Source: Methylobacterium segetis
GTDB lineage: Bacteria > Pseudomonadota > Alphaproteobacteria > Rhizobiales > Beijerinckiaceae
Length of the DNA stretch: 64,000 bases
Direction: 5' to 3'
Assembly: GCF_004348265.1 (NCBI RefSeq)
Contig: NZ_SMNT01000006.1
Location: 21,627 to 85,626, forward strand
Positions 1-13,911 of this stretch are shown here, piece after piece (the stretch's first letter is position 1; every line of letters begins with the position of its first letter). A model generated the notes under the pieces. The model was not told the origin of the DNA and ran no database searches. It was given only the letters and a program-made list of their open reading frames with translations. The translations under genes and the position numbers were made by a program.

Positions 1-2532
<2,532 letters not shown>

Positions 2533-2691
2533 CGGACGCCTTCATACAGGCACGCGCGCCCGTCCGCGCGCGGCGCCGGGGAAGCGGAGCGGCAACGGGG
2601 CGGGCGCAGGCGGCGTGGATTGTCGTTCGGCCCCGCGTTTACACGCAGGCGTGCGCGTTTGAAAGAGCCGGATCGGAGAGCGGGCGCGCGT

Positions 2692-2718
2692 CGGGCGCAC
2701 CCCTGGCGGGTGCGCCCG
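2692..2718. other. Perfect 11-bp hairpin between carB and the small membrane-protein gene
   Basis: The arms 2692-2702 and 2708-2718 pair perfectly around a 5-nt loop, followed on neither strand by a T-run. It lies just downstream of the gene ending at 2741. It may be a transcription or RNA-processing barrier between that gene and carB; it is not a classical intrinsic terminator. Confidence 0.5.
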
Positions 2719-2740
2719 GAAAACCGCCTCGGCGCCGGCC

Positions 2741-3115
2741 TCAGAGGCCGATGTAGAGGGCGGCGACCGCCCGGTCGATCGAGAGGTAGAACACGCCGAA
2801 GGCGACCATCGCCGCGGCGGCGAATTCGAGGGTCAGATTCGGCAGCGTCTGCGTCCGGCGCATGATCTCGCGGCCGAAATAGACCGAGAGCCAGGCGACC
2901 GTCAGCACGGCCGGCAGGACGAAGAGGAAGGAGAGGGTGCTCTCGACGCGGTCGAGGCCGGTCGGGTCGAGCAGGGCGCGGATGTTGCGGACCCACGGCG
3001 CGTAGCACGCGGCGTAGAGCGTGGTCAGCCAGGACAGGCCGACCGCGACGCCGAGATGGAAGGTGAAGATGCGATGCAGCCGCGAGAAGTCGTCGCGCGC
3101 TTCGTCCAAGGTCAT
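2741..3115 (-). CDS. Small multi-pass membrane protein of unknown function
   Basis: 124 residues with three or four hydrophobic stretches: residues about 18-38 (HLGVAVGLSWLTTLYAACYA), 60-80 (TLSFLFVLPAVLTVAWLSVY) and 95-122 (LEFAAAAMVAFGVFYLSIDR region). The N-terminus (MTLDEARDDFSRLHRIF) is charged and probably cytoplasmic. I do not recognise a family. It sits between carA and carB on the same strand with gaps of 114 and 208 bp, so it may or may not be cotranscribed with them. No catalytic motif is visible. Confidence 0.75.
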   Translation of the reverse strand: MTLDEARDDFSRLHRIFTFHLGVAVGLSWLTTLYAACYAPWVRNIRALLDPTGLDRVESTLSFLFVLPAVLTVAWLSVYFGREIMRRTQTLPNLTLEFAAAAMVAFGVFYLSIDRAVAALYIGL

Positions 3116-3229
3116 CCGACAGCCCCGATCTGTTGTCCGCCCCGCCGACGATGCGTTGCTGCATCGCCGTTGACGGGCGCGGACGATGGGATGCGGGGCA
3201 ATCCCGGGTTTTTTATGACGCGCGTCCGG

Positions 3230-4465
3230 TCAGCGCCCTGCCATCTCGGTCTCGGGCTTGTTCTCGCGCATCAGGGTGACGAAGCGCTCGAACAGGTAGT
3301 GGCTGTCCTTCGGGCCGGGCGAGGCTTCCGGGTGGTGCTGCACGGAGAAGGCGGGCCGGTCGCTCAGCGTCAGGCCGCAATTCGAGCCGTCGAAGAGCGA
3401 GACGTGGGTCTCGACCGCGTTTCCGGGCAGGGTTGCCGGGTCCACCGCGAAACCGTGGTTCATCGAGACGATCTCGACCTTGCCGGTGGTCTTGTCCTTC
3501 ACCGGATGGTTCGCCCCGTGATGGCCCTGCGCCATCTTGACGGTGCGCCCGCCGAGGGCGAGGCCCATGAGCTGGTGGCCGAGGCAGATGCCGAAGGTCG
3601 GCACCCGCTCGTCGAGGAGCTTGCGGATCACCGGCACGGCGTAGGTGCCGGTGGCGGCCGGGTCGCCGGGACCGTTCGAGAGGAAGACGCCGTCGGGCTT
3701 GAGCGCGAGGATCTCCTCGGCGCTGGTGGTGGCCGGCACCACGGTGACGTCGCAGCCGGCCTCCGCCAGCAGCCGCAGGATGTTGCGCTTCACCCCGTAA
3801 TCGATCGCGACGACGCGGAAGCCCTGGCCGAGCTCGCGCTTGCCGTAGCCGCCCTGCACCGCCCAGACCGTCTCGGTCCAGGAGGAGGTCTCGCGGCTCG
3901 TCACCGGCGGCACGAGGTCGAGGCCCTCCATCGGGGCGAGGGCGGCGGCCTGCGCCTTCAGCGCCTCCCGGTCGAATCGCCCTTCCGGATCGTTGGCGAT
4001 CACCGCGTTCGGCATGCCGTTGTCGCGGATGCGGGCGGTGAGCGCGCGGGTGTCGACGCCCGTGATGCCGACGATGCCGCGGGCCCGCAGCCACGCGTCG
4101 AGATGGCTCGACGAGCGCCAGCTCGAGGGCTGCGTCACGGCGGAGGCGATCACGACGCCGCGCACGCCAGAGGCCGGCGCCGCGTCGAGGCTTTCCAGAT
4201 CCTCGTCGTTGGTGCCGACATTGCCGATATGCGGGAAGGTGAAGGTGACGATCTGCCCCGCATAGGACGGGTCCGTCAGGATCTCCTGGTAGCCCGTCAT
4301 GGCGGTGTTGAAGCAGACCTCGCCCTCGGCGACGCCGGTCTGGCCGATGCCGAAGCCTTCGAGGATCGTGCCGTCGGCGAGCACGAGGAGGGCGGTGGCC
4401 AGGGGCTCGGCCCAGGGCTCGGGCGCGGGACTCGAATGCGCTGGCGCGCCATCGTCTTGCAGCAT
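3230..4465 (-). CDS. carA: Carbamoyl-phosphate synthase small (glutaminase) subunit
   Basis: Glutamine amidotransferase subunit that hydrolyses glutamine and passes ammonia to CarB. The 411 residues show the CPSase small-chain domain (LADGTILEGFGIGQTG, FNTAMTGYQEILTDPSYAGQ) followed by a class I glutaminase domain with SNGPGDP, the nucleophile elbow FGICLGHQLMGLALGG (Cys) and the catalytic His/Glu motif SVQHHPEASPGP. I chose the ATG at 4465 (MLQDDGAPAH) because the open frame upstream runs antisense through yqeY. The first 20 or so residues are a loosely conserved leader. carB is downstream on the same strand, and yqeY is divergent. Confidence 0.97.
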   Translation of the reverse strand: MLQDDGAPAHSSPAPEPWAEPLATALLVLADGTILEGFGIGQTGVAEGEVCFNTAMTGYQEILTDPSYAGQIVTFTFPHIGNVGTNDEDLESLDAAPASGVRGVVIASAVTQPSSWRSSSHLDAWLRARGIVGITGVDTRALTARIRDNGMPNAVIANDPEGRFDREALKAQAAALAPMEGLDLVPPVTSRETSSWTETVWAVQGGYGKRELGQGFRVVAIDYGVKRNILRLLAEAGCDVTVVPATTSAEEILALKPDGVFLSNGPGDPAATGTYAVPVIRKLLDERVPTFGICLGHQLMGLALGGRTVKMAQGHHGANHPVKDKTTGKVEIVSMNHGFAVDPATLPGNAVETHVSLFDGSNCGLTLSDRPAFSVQHHPEASPGPKDSHYLFERFVTLMRENKPETEMAGR

Positions 4466-4651
4466 CGGCGTGATCTCGCTTATGTCCGGCCGACCCGAGG
4501 CCGGGAGGCGGCCCTGCGCGTTCGGGTGGCGTGATATCTCGGGCGCTCTTAGCGAGCGGCCCGCGTCAGGGTCAATGTGGCCCCGGCGGGCCGACGGCTC
4601 AACCGCCGGGAATCGCAGGCCACCCAACAGCTTTTCGAATTGGAGAGACCG

Positions 4652-5116
4652 ATGTCCCTGCGCGAGCGCCTGACCGCGGAGATGAAGGAGGCCATGAAGG
4701 CCGGCGAGAAGGCGAAGCTCGCCACGGTGCGGATGATCCAGGCGGCCATCAAGGACCGCGACATCGAGGCCCGCGGCGCCGGCAAGGGCCAGGCGACCGA
4801 GGACGAGGTGCTGGCGCTCCTGCAGAAGATGATCAAGCAGCGCAACGAATCGGCCGGCGTCTACGACCAGGGCGGCCGCCCCGAACTCGCCGGGAACGAG
4901 CGCGCCGAGGCGGCGATCATCGCGACCTTCCTGCCCCAGCAGATGGACGAGGCCGAGACGAAGGCCGCGATCGAGGCCGCCATCGCCGAGACGGGCGCCG
5001 CCGGCGCGAAGGACATGGGCAAGGTCATCGGCGCCCTGAAGGGGAAGTACGCCGGGCGCATGGACTTCGCGAAGGCGAGCGGGCTGGTGAAGGATGCGCT
5101 CAACGCCAAGGCGTGA
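4652..5116 (+). CDS. GatB/YqeY domain protein
   Basis: 154-residue soluble helical protein of the YqeY family, related to the tail domain of GatB, the tRNA-dependent amidotransferase subunit; its own role is not established. The family start MSLRERLTAEMKEAMKAGEK and the LLQKMIKQRNESAGVYDQGG segment are clear. The ATG at 4652 is preceded by GGAGAG at 4642-4647, which decides this start over an in-frame ATG at 4577. It lies just upstream of dnaG and rpoD on the same strand, an association seen in many bacteria, and diverges from carA across about 185 bp. Confidence 0.9.
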   Translation: MSLRERLTAEMKEAMKAGEKAKLATVRMIQAAIKDRDIEARGAGKGQATEDEVLALLQKMIKQRNESAGVYDQGGRPELAGNERAEAAIIATFLPQQMDEAETKAAIEAAIAETGAAGAKDMGKVIGALKGKYAGRMDFAKASGLVKDALNAKA

Positions 5117-5198
5117 ATCACGGGCATGATCGGCAGGGTGCTGGGACTCAGCCAATGCGATCCGATAAGGTGTCCGGCTCGTCAAACCGGACCTGAGC

Positions 5199-7109
5199 GT
5201 GCGCTACCCGCCACACCTCCTCGATGAGATCCGCGCCCGCCTGCCGGCCTCCGACGTGATCGGCCGGCGCGTACGCCTGAAGAAGGCCGGCCGCGAGTGG
5301 CGCGGGCTCTCGCCCTTCAATTCCGAGAAGACGCCGTCCTTCTACGTGAACGACCAGAAGCAGTTCTATCATTGCTTCTCGTCGGGCAAGCACGGCGACG
5401 TCTTCACCTTCCTGATGGAGACGGAAGGGCTGAGCGTCCCCGAAGCGGTCGAGCGCTTGGCCGGCGAGGCCGGGGTCGCGCTGCCGGCGCCGACCGAGAA
5501 TGCCCGCGAGATGGAGACGCGGCGGCGCGGGGCGATCGAGGTGATGGAGCTCGCCGCCGCCTATTACGAGGAGCAGCTGCGCGCGCCCGCCGCCGCCCAG
5601 GCCCGGGCCTACCTCGACAAGAGGGGCCTCGGCTCGGAGATCCGCGTCCGCTTCCGCCTCGGCTATGCGGGCTCGGAACGCTACGGCCTGCGCGACTTCC
5701 TCGCGGGCAAGGACGTGCCGAAGGACCTCATGGCCGAGCTCGGCCTGCTCTACGCGGGCGAGGACGTCGCCGTCCCCTACGACCGCTTCCGCGACCGGAT
5801 CATGTTCCCGATCGCGGATGTGCGCGGCCGCGTCATCGCCTTCGGCGGCCGCGCGATGCAGGCGGACGCCAAGGCGAAGTACCTGAACTCGCCGGAGACG
5901 CCGCTCTTCCACAAGGGGCAGGGGCTCTACAACCTGCACCAGGCCCGCAAGGCGGCCCACGAGCGCGGCACGATCATCGCCGTCGAGGGCTACGTCGATG
6001 TCATCGCCATGACGATGGCGGGCCACGCCAACACGGTGGCGCCCCTCGGGACGGCGCTGACCGAGGAGCAGCTCGGGCTGCTCTGGCGGCAGGCGGACGA
6101 GCCGATCCTCTGCTTCGACGGCGACAAGGCCGGCCAGCGCGCCGCCTTCCGGGCGCTCGACGTGGCGCTGCCGATGCTCGAGCCCGGCAAGTCCCTGCGC
6201 TTCGCCCTTCTGCCGGGGGGGCAGGATCCGGACGATCTCCTGCGCTCGGGCGGTGCCTCCGCCATCGACCGGGTGCTGGAGGCGGCCAAGCCCCTCGTCG
6301 AGGTGCTCTGGGCCCGCGCGGTCGAGGCCGGCCCCACCGACACGCCGGAGCGCCGCGCCGGCCTCGCCAAGGGCCTGCGCGAGATGATCGCGATCATCCG
6401 CGACGAGACCGTCCGGAGATACTATCGCGACGAGATCGAGGAGCGGCTGCGGGCGCTCTCCCCGCGCGCCGCCCAAGCCCGTCCGGGCTTCCAGCAGGGC
6501 GGGCGCGCGAACGGCTTCCAGCGCCGCGGCGGGCGACCCGGCGACCCGCCGGCCTCGCCCCGGCTCACCGCGGCCCCGAGCGCGCTGCTGGCGCGATCCT
6601 CGGGCTTCGCGGGGGGCGGGAACTTCCGGGAGGCGATGATCGTCGGCAGCCTCGTCGCCCATCCGGAACTCCTCGGCCTCAACGTCGAGGAATTGGCCGA
6701 ACTCGAATTCGAGGATGCCGACGCGGTCACGCTGCGCTCCTTCCTCCTCGACCGCGCGGCCGAGGCGGCGGAGGCGGATGCCTCCCTCGTCGAGAGCCAG
6801 ATCACGCGCGCCGGCCTCGAGGAGGCGGTCGAGCGGCTCGCGTTCCGGGTCCGTCCCGGCGACCGATGGGCCCTCGATCCGCACGCCGATCCCGTGCGTC
6901 TCGAAGACGCATTGCGTCAGGCTATGATCTTGCACCGCAAGGCGGGAGCGCTACATAGCGAACTCCGCCAGGCTGAGCGGGCGCTGGTCGAAGAGGAAAC
7001 CGAGGCCAATTTTGCGTGGCTCTGCGATGTCAAGGCACGCTTGGCCGTGGTGGCCGGAGCGGAGGCCGAGACGGATGTGCCGGAGACGACCGACTCGACC
7101 GCGCCGTAA
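5199..7109 (+). CDS. dnaG: DNA primase
   Basis: Synthesises RNA primers at the replication fork. 636 residues starting at GTG 5199 (MRYPPHLLDEIRARLPASDV). Order: N-terminal CHC2-type domain (about 1-100), TOPRIM core (about 255-345, with EGYVDVIAM and CFDGDKAGQRAA) and a C-terminal DnaB-interacting region after a Gly/Arg/Pro-rich linker (about 420-470). The zinc site is degenerate: where most DnaG proteins have CPFH and CxxC, this one has SPFNSEKTPSF and FYHCFSSGKHGD, leaving one of the four ligands. The rest of the fold is conserved, so this looks like a lineage variant and not a broken gene. It precedes rpoD by 198 bp. Confidence 0.97.
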   Translation: MRYPPHLLDEIRARLPASDVIGRRVRLKKAGREWRGLSPFNSEKTPSFYVNDQKQFYHCFSSGKHGDVFTFLMETEGLSVPEAVERLAGEAGVALPAPTENAREMETRRRGAIEVMELAAAYYEEQLRAPAAAQARAYLDKRGLGSEIRVRFRLGYAGSERYGLRDFLAGKDVPKDLMAELGLLYAGEDVAVPYDRFRDRIMFPIADVRGRVIAFGGRAMQADAKAKYLNSPETPLFHKGQGLYNLHQARKAAHERGTIIAVEGYVDVIAMTMAGHANTVAPLGTALTEEQLGLLWRQADEPILCFDGDKAGQRAAFRALDVALPMLEPGKSLRFALLPGGQDPDDLLRSGGASAIDRVLEAAKPLVEVLWARAVEAGPTDTPERRAGLAKGLREMIAIIRDETVRRYYRDEIEERLRALSPRAAQARPGFQQGGRANGFQRRGGRPGDPPASPRLTAAPSALLARSSGFAGGGNFREAMIVGSLVAHPELLGLNVEELAELEFEDADAVTLRSFLLDRAAEAAEADASLVESQITRAGLEEAVERLAFRVRPGDRWALDPHADPVRLEDALRQAMILHRKAGALHSELRQAERALVEEETEANFAWLCDVKARLAVVAGAEAETDVPETTDSTAP

Positions 7110-7307
7110 AGCTGGTGCAAAGGCGTCGGAGCGACGCTCCGCCGCCGCATAGTTAACAATCGGTCAAGCGTCTTGCTTGCATACCGGGTTGAGGATCGAA
7201 GCGGCCGGGTCGCGAACCGGTCGTGGTTCACGCGCATTGCGGCGTCGATGGCGCGGAGCGGCCCGAAAGCTCCCGCATCGCACCGCCACGAAAACAATAG
7301 GCTGATC

Positions 7308-9302
<1,995 letters not shown>

Positions 9303-9332
9303 GCGGAGACCGCGACGCGGCGCTCCTCTCCA

Positions 9333-9360
9333 GCAGATCTCGGGGCCACCCGAGATCTGC
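9333..9360 (+). terminator. 12-bp perfect stem-loop after rpoD, without a U-tract
   Basis: GCAGATCTCGGG (9333-9344) and its exact complement (9349-9360) enclose a 4-nt loop 30 bp after the rpoD stop. No T-run follows, so it may be a weak intrinsic terminator or a 3'-end protecting hairpin. Confidence 0.55.
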
Positions 9361-9517
9361 CACCTTCCGGGCATCGGCGGGTCCGATCTCGGAAGCCGGA
9401 ATTCTGCTTTCCCGATTCTATTTCTGGTTTCAGCCGCGCGTCGGTAATGTCCGTGCGCCGCGAGCGAATCCCTGCGCGGCCATTGTCGCCCGCGCGTCCC
9501 ACCACCACCTTGGCCGT

Positions 9518-10786
9518 ATGCTCGAGTCTGGCTCCCGAAAGTCGCCGTCCTCGCCGACCGCCGAAGCCGATGGCTCGGAGGCCGAGGGCGTGCCGTTCGG
9601 CCATCTCCAGGATTGCGTCGGCCTGCGCGACTGGCTGCTCAGCGAGGGGACCCGGACGCTCGCCGCCGACGATCTCCTCGCCGGCCTCGCCGAGCGCCTG
9701 AACGCGCTCGACGTGCCCGTCGACCGGGCGAGCACCGCCATCGACACGCTGCACTCGGAATATGCCGGCGTCGGCCGCACCTGGAGCCGCGAGGAGGGCG
9801 CGACCGTGCGCCTGTTCCCGCACGGGGAGGCCTCGGACAAGGCGTACCGGGCGAGCCCCTTCTACACCGTCCATGAGACCGGCGACTGGCTCATCCTCGA
9901 CCTCGCGGAGACCGCGGACGACGCCTACTCGATCATCCCCGAGCTGAAGGCGGCGGGCTACCGCCACTATCTCGTGGCGCCGCTCATCTTCACGAACGGG
10001 GCCCGCAACGGCATCACCTTCGCGACCCGCTCCGAGGAGGGGTTCCGCGACGACCACATCGCGATCCTGCGCTTCGTGATGCCGACGCTCGCCGCCGTGA
10101 TGGAGATGCGCCTCGTCAACAAGCAGCTCGACCACGTGCTGCGGATCTACGTGGGCGACGAGCCGCACCGGGCGATCCTCTCGGGCGCCATCCGCCGCGG
10201 TCACGTCCAGCGCATCCGCTCCGCGATCCTGTTCGCCGACATGCGCGACTACACGCAGATCTCCGCCGAGATGACGCCCGAGGAGGCGGTCGACCTCCTC
10301 AACATCTTCTTCGACTGCCTCGTGCCCGCGATCGAGCGGGAGGGCGGCGAGATCCTGAAATATCTGGGCGACGGGCTGCTCGCGATCTTCCGCGAGCCGG
10401 GCGACGACCTCGGCGGCGCCGCCCAGGGCGCGCTGACCGCGGCGCAGGCCGCGCTCGCGGCCCTCGACGAGGCGAACGGGCTCGGCCGCTTCGCGAATCC
10501 GGTGGCCGCGGGGATCGCGCTCCATCACGGCGAGGCCGCCTACGGCAATGTCGGCTCCGGCGCGCGCCTCGACTTCACGGTGATCGGCCGCGACGTGAAC
10601 CTCGCGAGCCGGCTCGCCCGGCTCAACCGGACGCTCGGCGAGCCGCTCCTCATGTCGAAGCCCTTCGTCGACTTCCTGTGGGGCGATCCGGAGCCCCTCG
10701 GCATCCACAGCCTGGACGGCTTCCCCGAGCCCATGGCGGTCTTCCGCCCCGCCGCCAAGCCCGCCGCCTGCCTGAAGCGGGCTTGA
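9518..10786 (+). CDS. Class III adenylate/guanylate cyclase
   Basis: 422 residues. Residues about 1-220 form a sensory-type domain I do not recognise; about 230-410 form a class III nucleotidyl cyclase. The two metal-binding Asp positions are in ILFADMRDYTQIS, the purine-contacting Lys in GEILKYLGDGLLAIF, and the transition-state Asn and Arg in GRDVNLASRLARL. The Asp in LDFTVIG with the Lys suggests an adenylate cyclase, by family rules. ATG 9518 is the first Met after a stretch that reads antisense or out of frame in rpoD. No transmembrane segment is evident, so it is probably cytosolic. It is a single gene between rpoD and the thiamine operon. Confidence 0.85.
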   Translation: MLESGSRKSPSSPTAEADGSEAEGVPFGHLQDCVGLRDWLLSEGTRTLAADDLLAGLAERLNALDVPVDRASTAIDTLHSEYAGVGRTWSREEGATVRLFPHGEASDKAYRASPFYTVHETGDWLILDLAETADDAYSIIPELKAAGYRHYLVAPLIFTNGARNGITFATRSEEGFRDDHIAILRFVMPTLAAVMEMRLVNKQLDHVLRIYVGDEPHRAILSGAIRRGHVQRIRSAILFADMRDYTQISAEMTPEEAVDLLNIFFDCLVPAIEREGGEILKYLGDGLLAIFREPGDDLGGAAQGALTAAQAALAALDEANGLGRFANPVAAGIALHHGEAAYGNVGSGARLDFTVIGRDVNLASRLARLNRTLGEPLLMSKPFVDFLWGDPEPLGIHSLDGFPEPMAVFRPAAKPAACLKRA

Positions 10787-10818
10787 CCCGGGGCGGTCGA
10801 GCGTCCAAATCTCAGGTG

Positions 10819-10930
10819 TTCCAGGGAGATCCCCGGCAAGGGGCTGAGAAACCGATGGGCCGTCCTCGCGAGGACGGCGGCGCGGAAATCCTTCGAACCT
10901 GATCCGGCTCATACCGGCGTAGGGATTGGA
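10819..10930 (+). promoter_or_regulatory. TPP riboswitch (THI element) controlling thiOSGE
   Basis: The conserved THI-box strings are in order and correctly spaced: GGGGCTGAGAAA, then CTTCGAACCTGATCCGG, then ATACCGGCGTAGGGA. P1 closes TTCCA (10819) with TTGGA (to 10930). The variable P3 extension forms a strong GCCGTCCTCGCGAGGACGGC helix (10861-10880). About 85 nt separate it from thiO, whose GGAGGGG Shine-Dalgarno site at 11002-11008 is the likely target of switching. No U-tract terminator is seen, so control is probably at translation initiation (inference). Confidence 0.93.
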
Positions 10931-11014
10931 CCGCGGGTTTCCGACAAGGGCCCGGTTGCTTCCGAGAGAAGCTGAAGGACACCAATCTCTGCGGGCCATC
11001 GCGGAGGGGAATCC

Positions 11015-12229
11015 TTGGCATCCGTGCCGATCTCACCCATCGGACTGCGCCGCGCCGGGCAGGGGCCCGCGGCGTCCGCCGGCCTGCCCGCGCGCGCCGA
11101 CATCCTCGTCGTCGGCGGCGGCCTCATCGGCCTCTCGATCGCTTGGCGCCTCGCCGAGGCCGGCCGCTCGGTCACCGTGCTGGAGCGCGAAACCCTCGGC
11201 GCCGGGGCGAGCCTCGCCGCGACCGGCATGCTGGCGCCCGCCGCCGAGCACGAGCCCAGCTCGGACGCGCTGCTGCCGCTCGCCCTCGAGAGCCTGCGTC
11301 GCTGGCCGCACTTCCGCGACGCGCTGCAGGCGGCCTCCGGCCTGGAGATCGACTATCGGCAGGACGGCACGCTCGTCGTCGCCATCGGCCGGGACGAGGT
11401 GGAGCGCCTGCGCTTCCGCTACGACCTGCAGCGCCGCTCGGGCGTCGCTGCCGAGTGGCTGAGCGGTGCGGAGGTGCGTCGCCGCGAGCCGATGCTGCGC
11501 CCGACCGTGACGGCGGGCATCGCCTGCCCCCTCGACCATCAGGTCGACCCGACGCTCGTGATGGCGGCCCTCGCCGCGGCCAGTGCGCGCGCGGGCGTCA
11601 CGATCGTCGAGGGGACGCCCGTGACCGTCCTCGACTGGGCGGGCGGCCGCGTCGTCGGTGCCCGCACGGAGGCGGGGACGATCACGGCCGAGACCGTGAT
11701 CCTGGCGACCGGAGCCTGGAGCGGCGAGGGCGGCCTGCTGCCGGAGGCACTGGCGCTGCCGGTGCGCCCCCTGAAGGGGCAGTCGCTCGCGCTGCGCACC
11801 ACGCGGCGCACGGGTACGCTCTCCGGGATGGTCTGGACCGAGCAGGTGCACCTTGCGCCCAAGAGCGACGGACATCTCATCGTCGGCGCGACGGTGGAGG
11901 ATTGCGGCTTCCGCGCCGGCGTCACGGCGGGCGGCCTCTACGCGCTGCTCGAGGGCGCGCGCCGGGTGCTGCCGGGGGTCGAGGAGATGGAGGTCGAGGC
12001 GGTCTGGAGCGGCTACCGGCCGACCTCGGACGACGACGCCCCGATCATCGACGTGCTGGCGCCGGGCCTCGTCGCGGCGACGGGCCATCATCGCAACGGC
12101 TATCTCCTGAACCCGGCCACCGCCGACGCCGTGACGGCGCTCGTGCTCGACGGCGCGTTGCCCGATTACGCGCGGGCCTTCGGCCTCGGCCGGTTCCGGG
12201 ACAGCCAGGGCATCAGGGCGACAGCATGA
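11015..12229 (+). CDS. thiO: Glycine oxidase ThiO
   Basis: FAD-dependent oxidase that converts glycine to dehydroglycine for thiazole formation. 404 residues; an N-terminal Rossmann FAD motif (DILVVGGGLIGLSIAWRLAE, about 30-50) and a C-terminal DAO-type segment (WSGYRPTSDDDAPIID, ATGHHRNGYLLNP) are clear. The start is likely TTG 11015, since GGAGGGG at 11002-11008 sits about 6 nt upstream; GTG 11024 is possible but poorly spaced. First gene of thiO-thiS-thiG-thiE under the TPP riboswitch; its stop overlaps thiS by 4 nt. Confidence 0.93.
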   Translation: MASVPISPIGLRRAGQGPAASAGLPARADILVVGGGLIGLSIAWRLAEAGRSVTVLERETLGAGASLAATGMLAPAAEHEPSSDALLPLALESLRRWPHFRDALQAASGLEIDYRQDGTLVVAIGRDEVERLRFRYDLQRRSGVAAEWLSGAEVRRREPMLRPTVTAGIACPLDHQVDPTLVMAALAAASARAGVTIVEGTPVTVLDWAGGRVVGARTEAGTITAETVILATGAWSGEGGLLPEALALPVRPLKGQSLALRTTRRTGTLSGMVWTEQVHLAPKSDGHLIVGATVEDCGFRAGVTAGGLYALLEGARRVLPGVEEMEVEAVWSGYRPTSDDDAPIIDVLAPGLVAATGHHRNGYLLNPATADAVTALVLDGALPDYARAFGLGRFRDSQGIRATA

Positions 12230-12438
12230 AGCTCACCGTCAACGGACAGCCCCGCGAGAGCGAGGCCGCCGACATCGAGGCCCTGTTCCGCTTCGAGGCC
12301 GAGGAGACCGGCATCGAGAGCCCGCAGGGCATCGCCATCGCGCTGAACGGCCGCGTCGTGCGCCGCAAGGACTGGGCGGAGACGCCCGTCCGGGAGGGCG
12401 ACCGCGTCGAGATCGTGCGCGCCATGCAGGGAGGCTGA
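12226..12438 (+). CDS. thiS: Sulfur carrier protein ThiS
   Basis: 70-residue ubiquitin-fold sulfur carrier. Its C-terminal Gly-Gly (RAMQGG) is adenylated and thiocarboxylated to donate sulfur to ThiG. The start MKLTVNGQPRESEA and REGDRVEIVRAM before the tail are typical. The ATG overlaps the thiO stop (ATGA), pointing to translational coupling. The activating enzyme ThiF is not in this window. Confidence 0.95.
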   Translation: MKLTVNGQPRESEAADIEALFRFEAEETGIESPQGIAIALNGRVVRRKDWAETPVREGDRVEIVRAMQGG

Positions 12439-12441
12439 CAC

Positions 12442-13248
12442 ATGACACCATCCGACACCGTGACGCCGCTGCGCCCGTCCGAGGAGGACAGGCTCGTCAT
12501 CGCGGGCGTGAGCCTCGGCTCGCGCCTCCTCATCGGCACGGCGGGTTATCCGACCCAGGCGATCATGCGCGAGGCGGTGGCCGCCTCGGGCGCCGAGATC
12601 GTCACGGCCTCGATCCGCCGCGTCTCCCTCCAGGGCCACGGGTCCGATACCGTTCGCATCCTCAAGGATTACCGCTTCCTGCCGAACACAGCGGGTTGCG
12701 AGACGGCGCGCGACGCGATCATGACAGCGGAGCTCGCCCGCGAGGCCCTCGACACGAACTGGATCAAGGTCGAGGTCATCGGCGACCGCGAGACCCTCTA
12801 CCCGGACGTCGCGGAGCTGATCGAAGCCTGCCGCCATCTCGTCGACGACGGCTACGTCGTGCTCCCCTATTGCAACGACGATCCAGTCGTCTGCCAGCGC
12901 CTGCAGGATATCGGCTGCGCCGCCGTGATGCCCATGGGCTCGCTGATCGGCTCCGGCATGGGCGTGGCGAACCCCGCCAATATCGAGCTCATCTGCCGCC
13001 GCGCCAGCGTGCCCGTCATCGTCGATGCCGGCATCGGTACGGCGTCCGACGCGGTGGTCGCGATGGAGCTCGGAGCCTCGGCCTGCCTCATCAACACGGC
13101 GGTGGCCAAGGCCGACGATCCGGTCCGGATGGCCCGCGCCATGCGCCACGCCGTCGAGGCCGGCCGCTTCGCCCATCTCGCCGGCCGCATTCCGCGGCGG
13201 GGCCGCGCCGACCCGTCGAGCCCGCAGCTCGGCCTCGTCGGCTCGTGA
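12442..13248 (+). CDS. thiG: Thiazole synthase ThiG
   Basis: Builds the thiazole phosphate moiety from DXP, dehydroglycine and ThiS-thiocarboxylate. 268 residues, a TIM barrel. [17 protein letters not shown] at the start of the barrel, the Schiff-base Lys in [10 protein letters not shown], and [14 protein letters not shown] with GSLIGSGMG in the phosphate-binding loops are diagnostic. It begins 3 nt after thiS, with GGAGG-like spacing inside the thiS end, and its stop overlaps thiE. Confidence 0.96.
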   Translation: MTPSDTVTPLRPSEEDRLVIAGVSLGSRLLIGTAGYPTQAIMREAVAASGAEIVTASIRRVSLQGHGSDTVRILKDYRFLPNTAGCETARDAIMTAELAREALDTNWIKVEVIGDRETLYPDVAELIEACRHLVDDGYVVLPYCNDDPVVCQRLQDIGCAAVMPMGSLIGSGMGVANPANIELICRRASVPVIVDAGIGTASDAVVAMELGASACLINTAVAKADDPVRMARAMRHAVEAGRFAHLAGRIPRRGRADPSSPQLGLVGS

Positions 13249-13895
13249 GAAAGCTGCCGTCGCCGCTCCTCGTCGTGACGGATCGGCACGGCCACAGGCG
13301 CAGCCTCGTCGAGACCGTGGGCCGGATCCTCACGGGCGGAGGAAGCTCGTTCTGGCTGCGGGACGGGGATCTCGAACCGGCCGAGCGGCGGCGCCTCGCC
13401 TCGGATCTCCTCGCTCTCATCCGGGACGCCGGCGGCACCCTCGTGATCGGCCGCGACGCGGGGCTCGCGGCCGCGATCGGGGCGGACGGCGTTCACCTGC
13501 CCGGCGGCTCGACGCCGGAGGATGTCGCGGCGGCCCGGCGCCTGCTGCCGGACGAAGCCCTGGTCGGCGTCTCGGCCCACGCTCCGGCGGAGATCGCAGG
13601 GCTCGCCGCGGCCGGGATCGATTACGCGACGCTGAGCCCGATCTTCGAGACCGCGAGCAAGCCGGGCTATGGCCCCGCCCTCGGCCCCGCCGGCATCGCG
13701 GCCGCAGCGGGACACGGCGTCCCGGTGCTCGCGCTCGGCGGCGTCACGCAGCGCGAGGCGGCCCTCTGTCGGGCCGCGGGCGCAGCCGGCCTCGCGGTGA
13801 TGGGCGGCCTGATGCGCTCCGACGATCCGGCAGCCGAGGCGCGAACCCTGATCGCATCCTGGGAAGCGCGGGCCGAGACGGTGTCGGCCCGCTGA
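13245..13895 (+). CDS. thiE: Thiamine phosphate synthase (ThiE/TenI family)
   Basis: Joins the pyrimidine and thiazole phosphates. 216 residues starting at GTG 13245, overlapping the thiG stop (GTGA). TIM-barrel motifs: LLVVTDRHG at strand 1, [40 protein letters not shown] and PVLALGGV. The metal/pyrophosphate region is somewhat diverged from the E. coli enzyme ([10 protein letters not shown] in place of the usual VQLREK), so a TenI-like or alternative ThiE role cannot be excluded from sequence alone. Its end converges with the Anbu operon, 16 bp away. Confidence 0.85.
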   Translation: MRKLPSPLLVVTDRHGHRRSLVETVGRILTGGGSSFWLRDGDLEPAERRRLASDLLALIRDAGGTLVIGRDAGLAAAIGADGVHLPGGSTPEDVAAARRLLPDEALVGVSAHAPAEIAGLAAAGIDYATLSPIFETASKPGYGPALGPAGIAAAAGHGVPVLALGGVTQREAALCRAAGAAGLAVMGGLMRSDDPAAEARTLIASWEARAETVSAR

Positions 13896-13911
13896 TCGCC
13901 GGACCCCGGCG

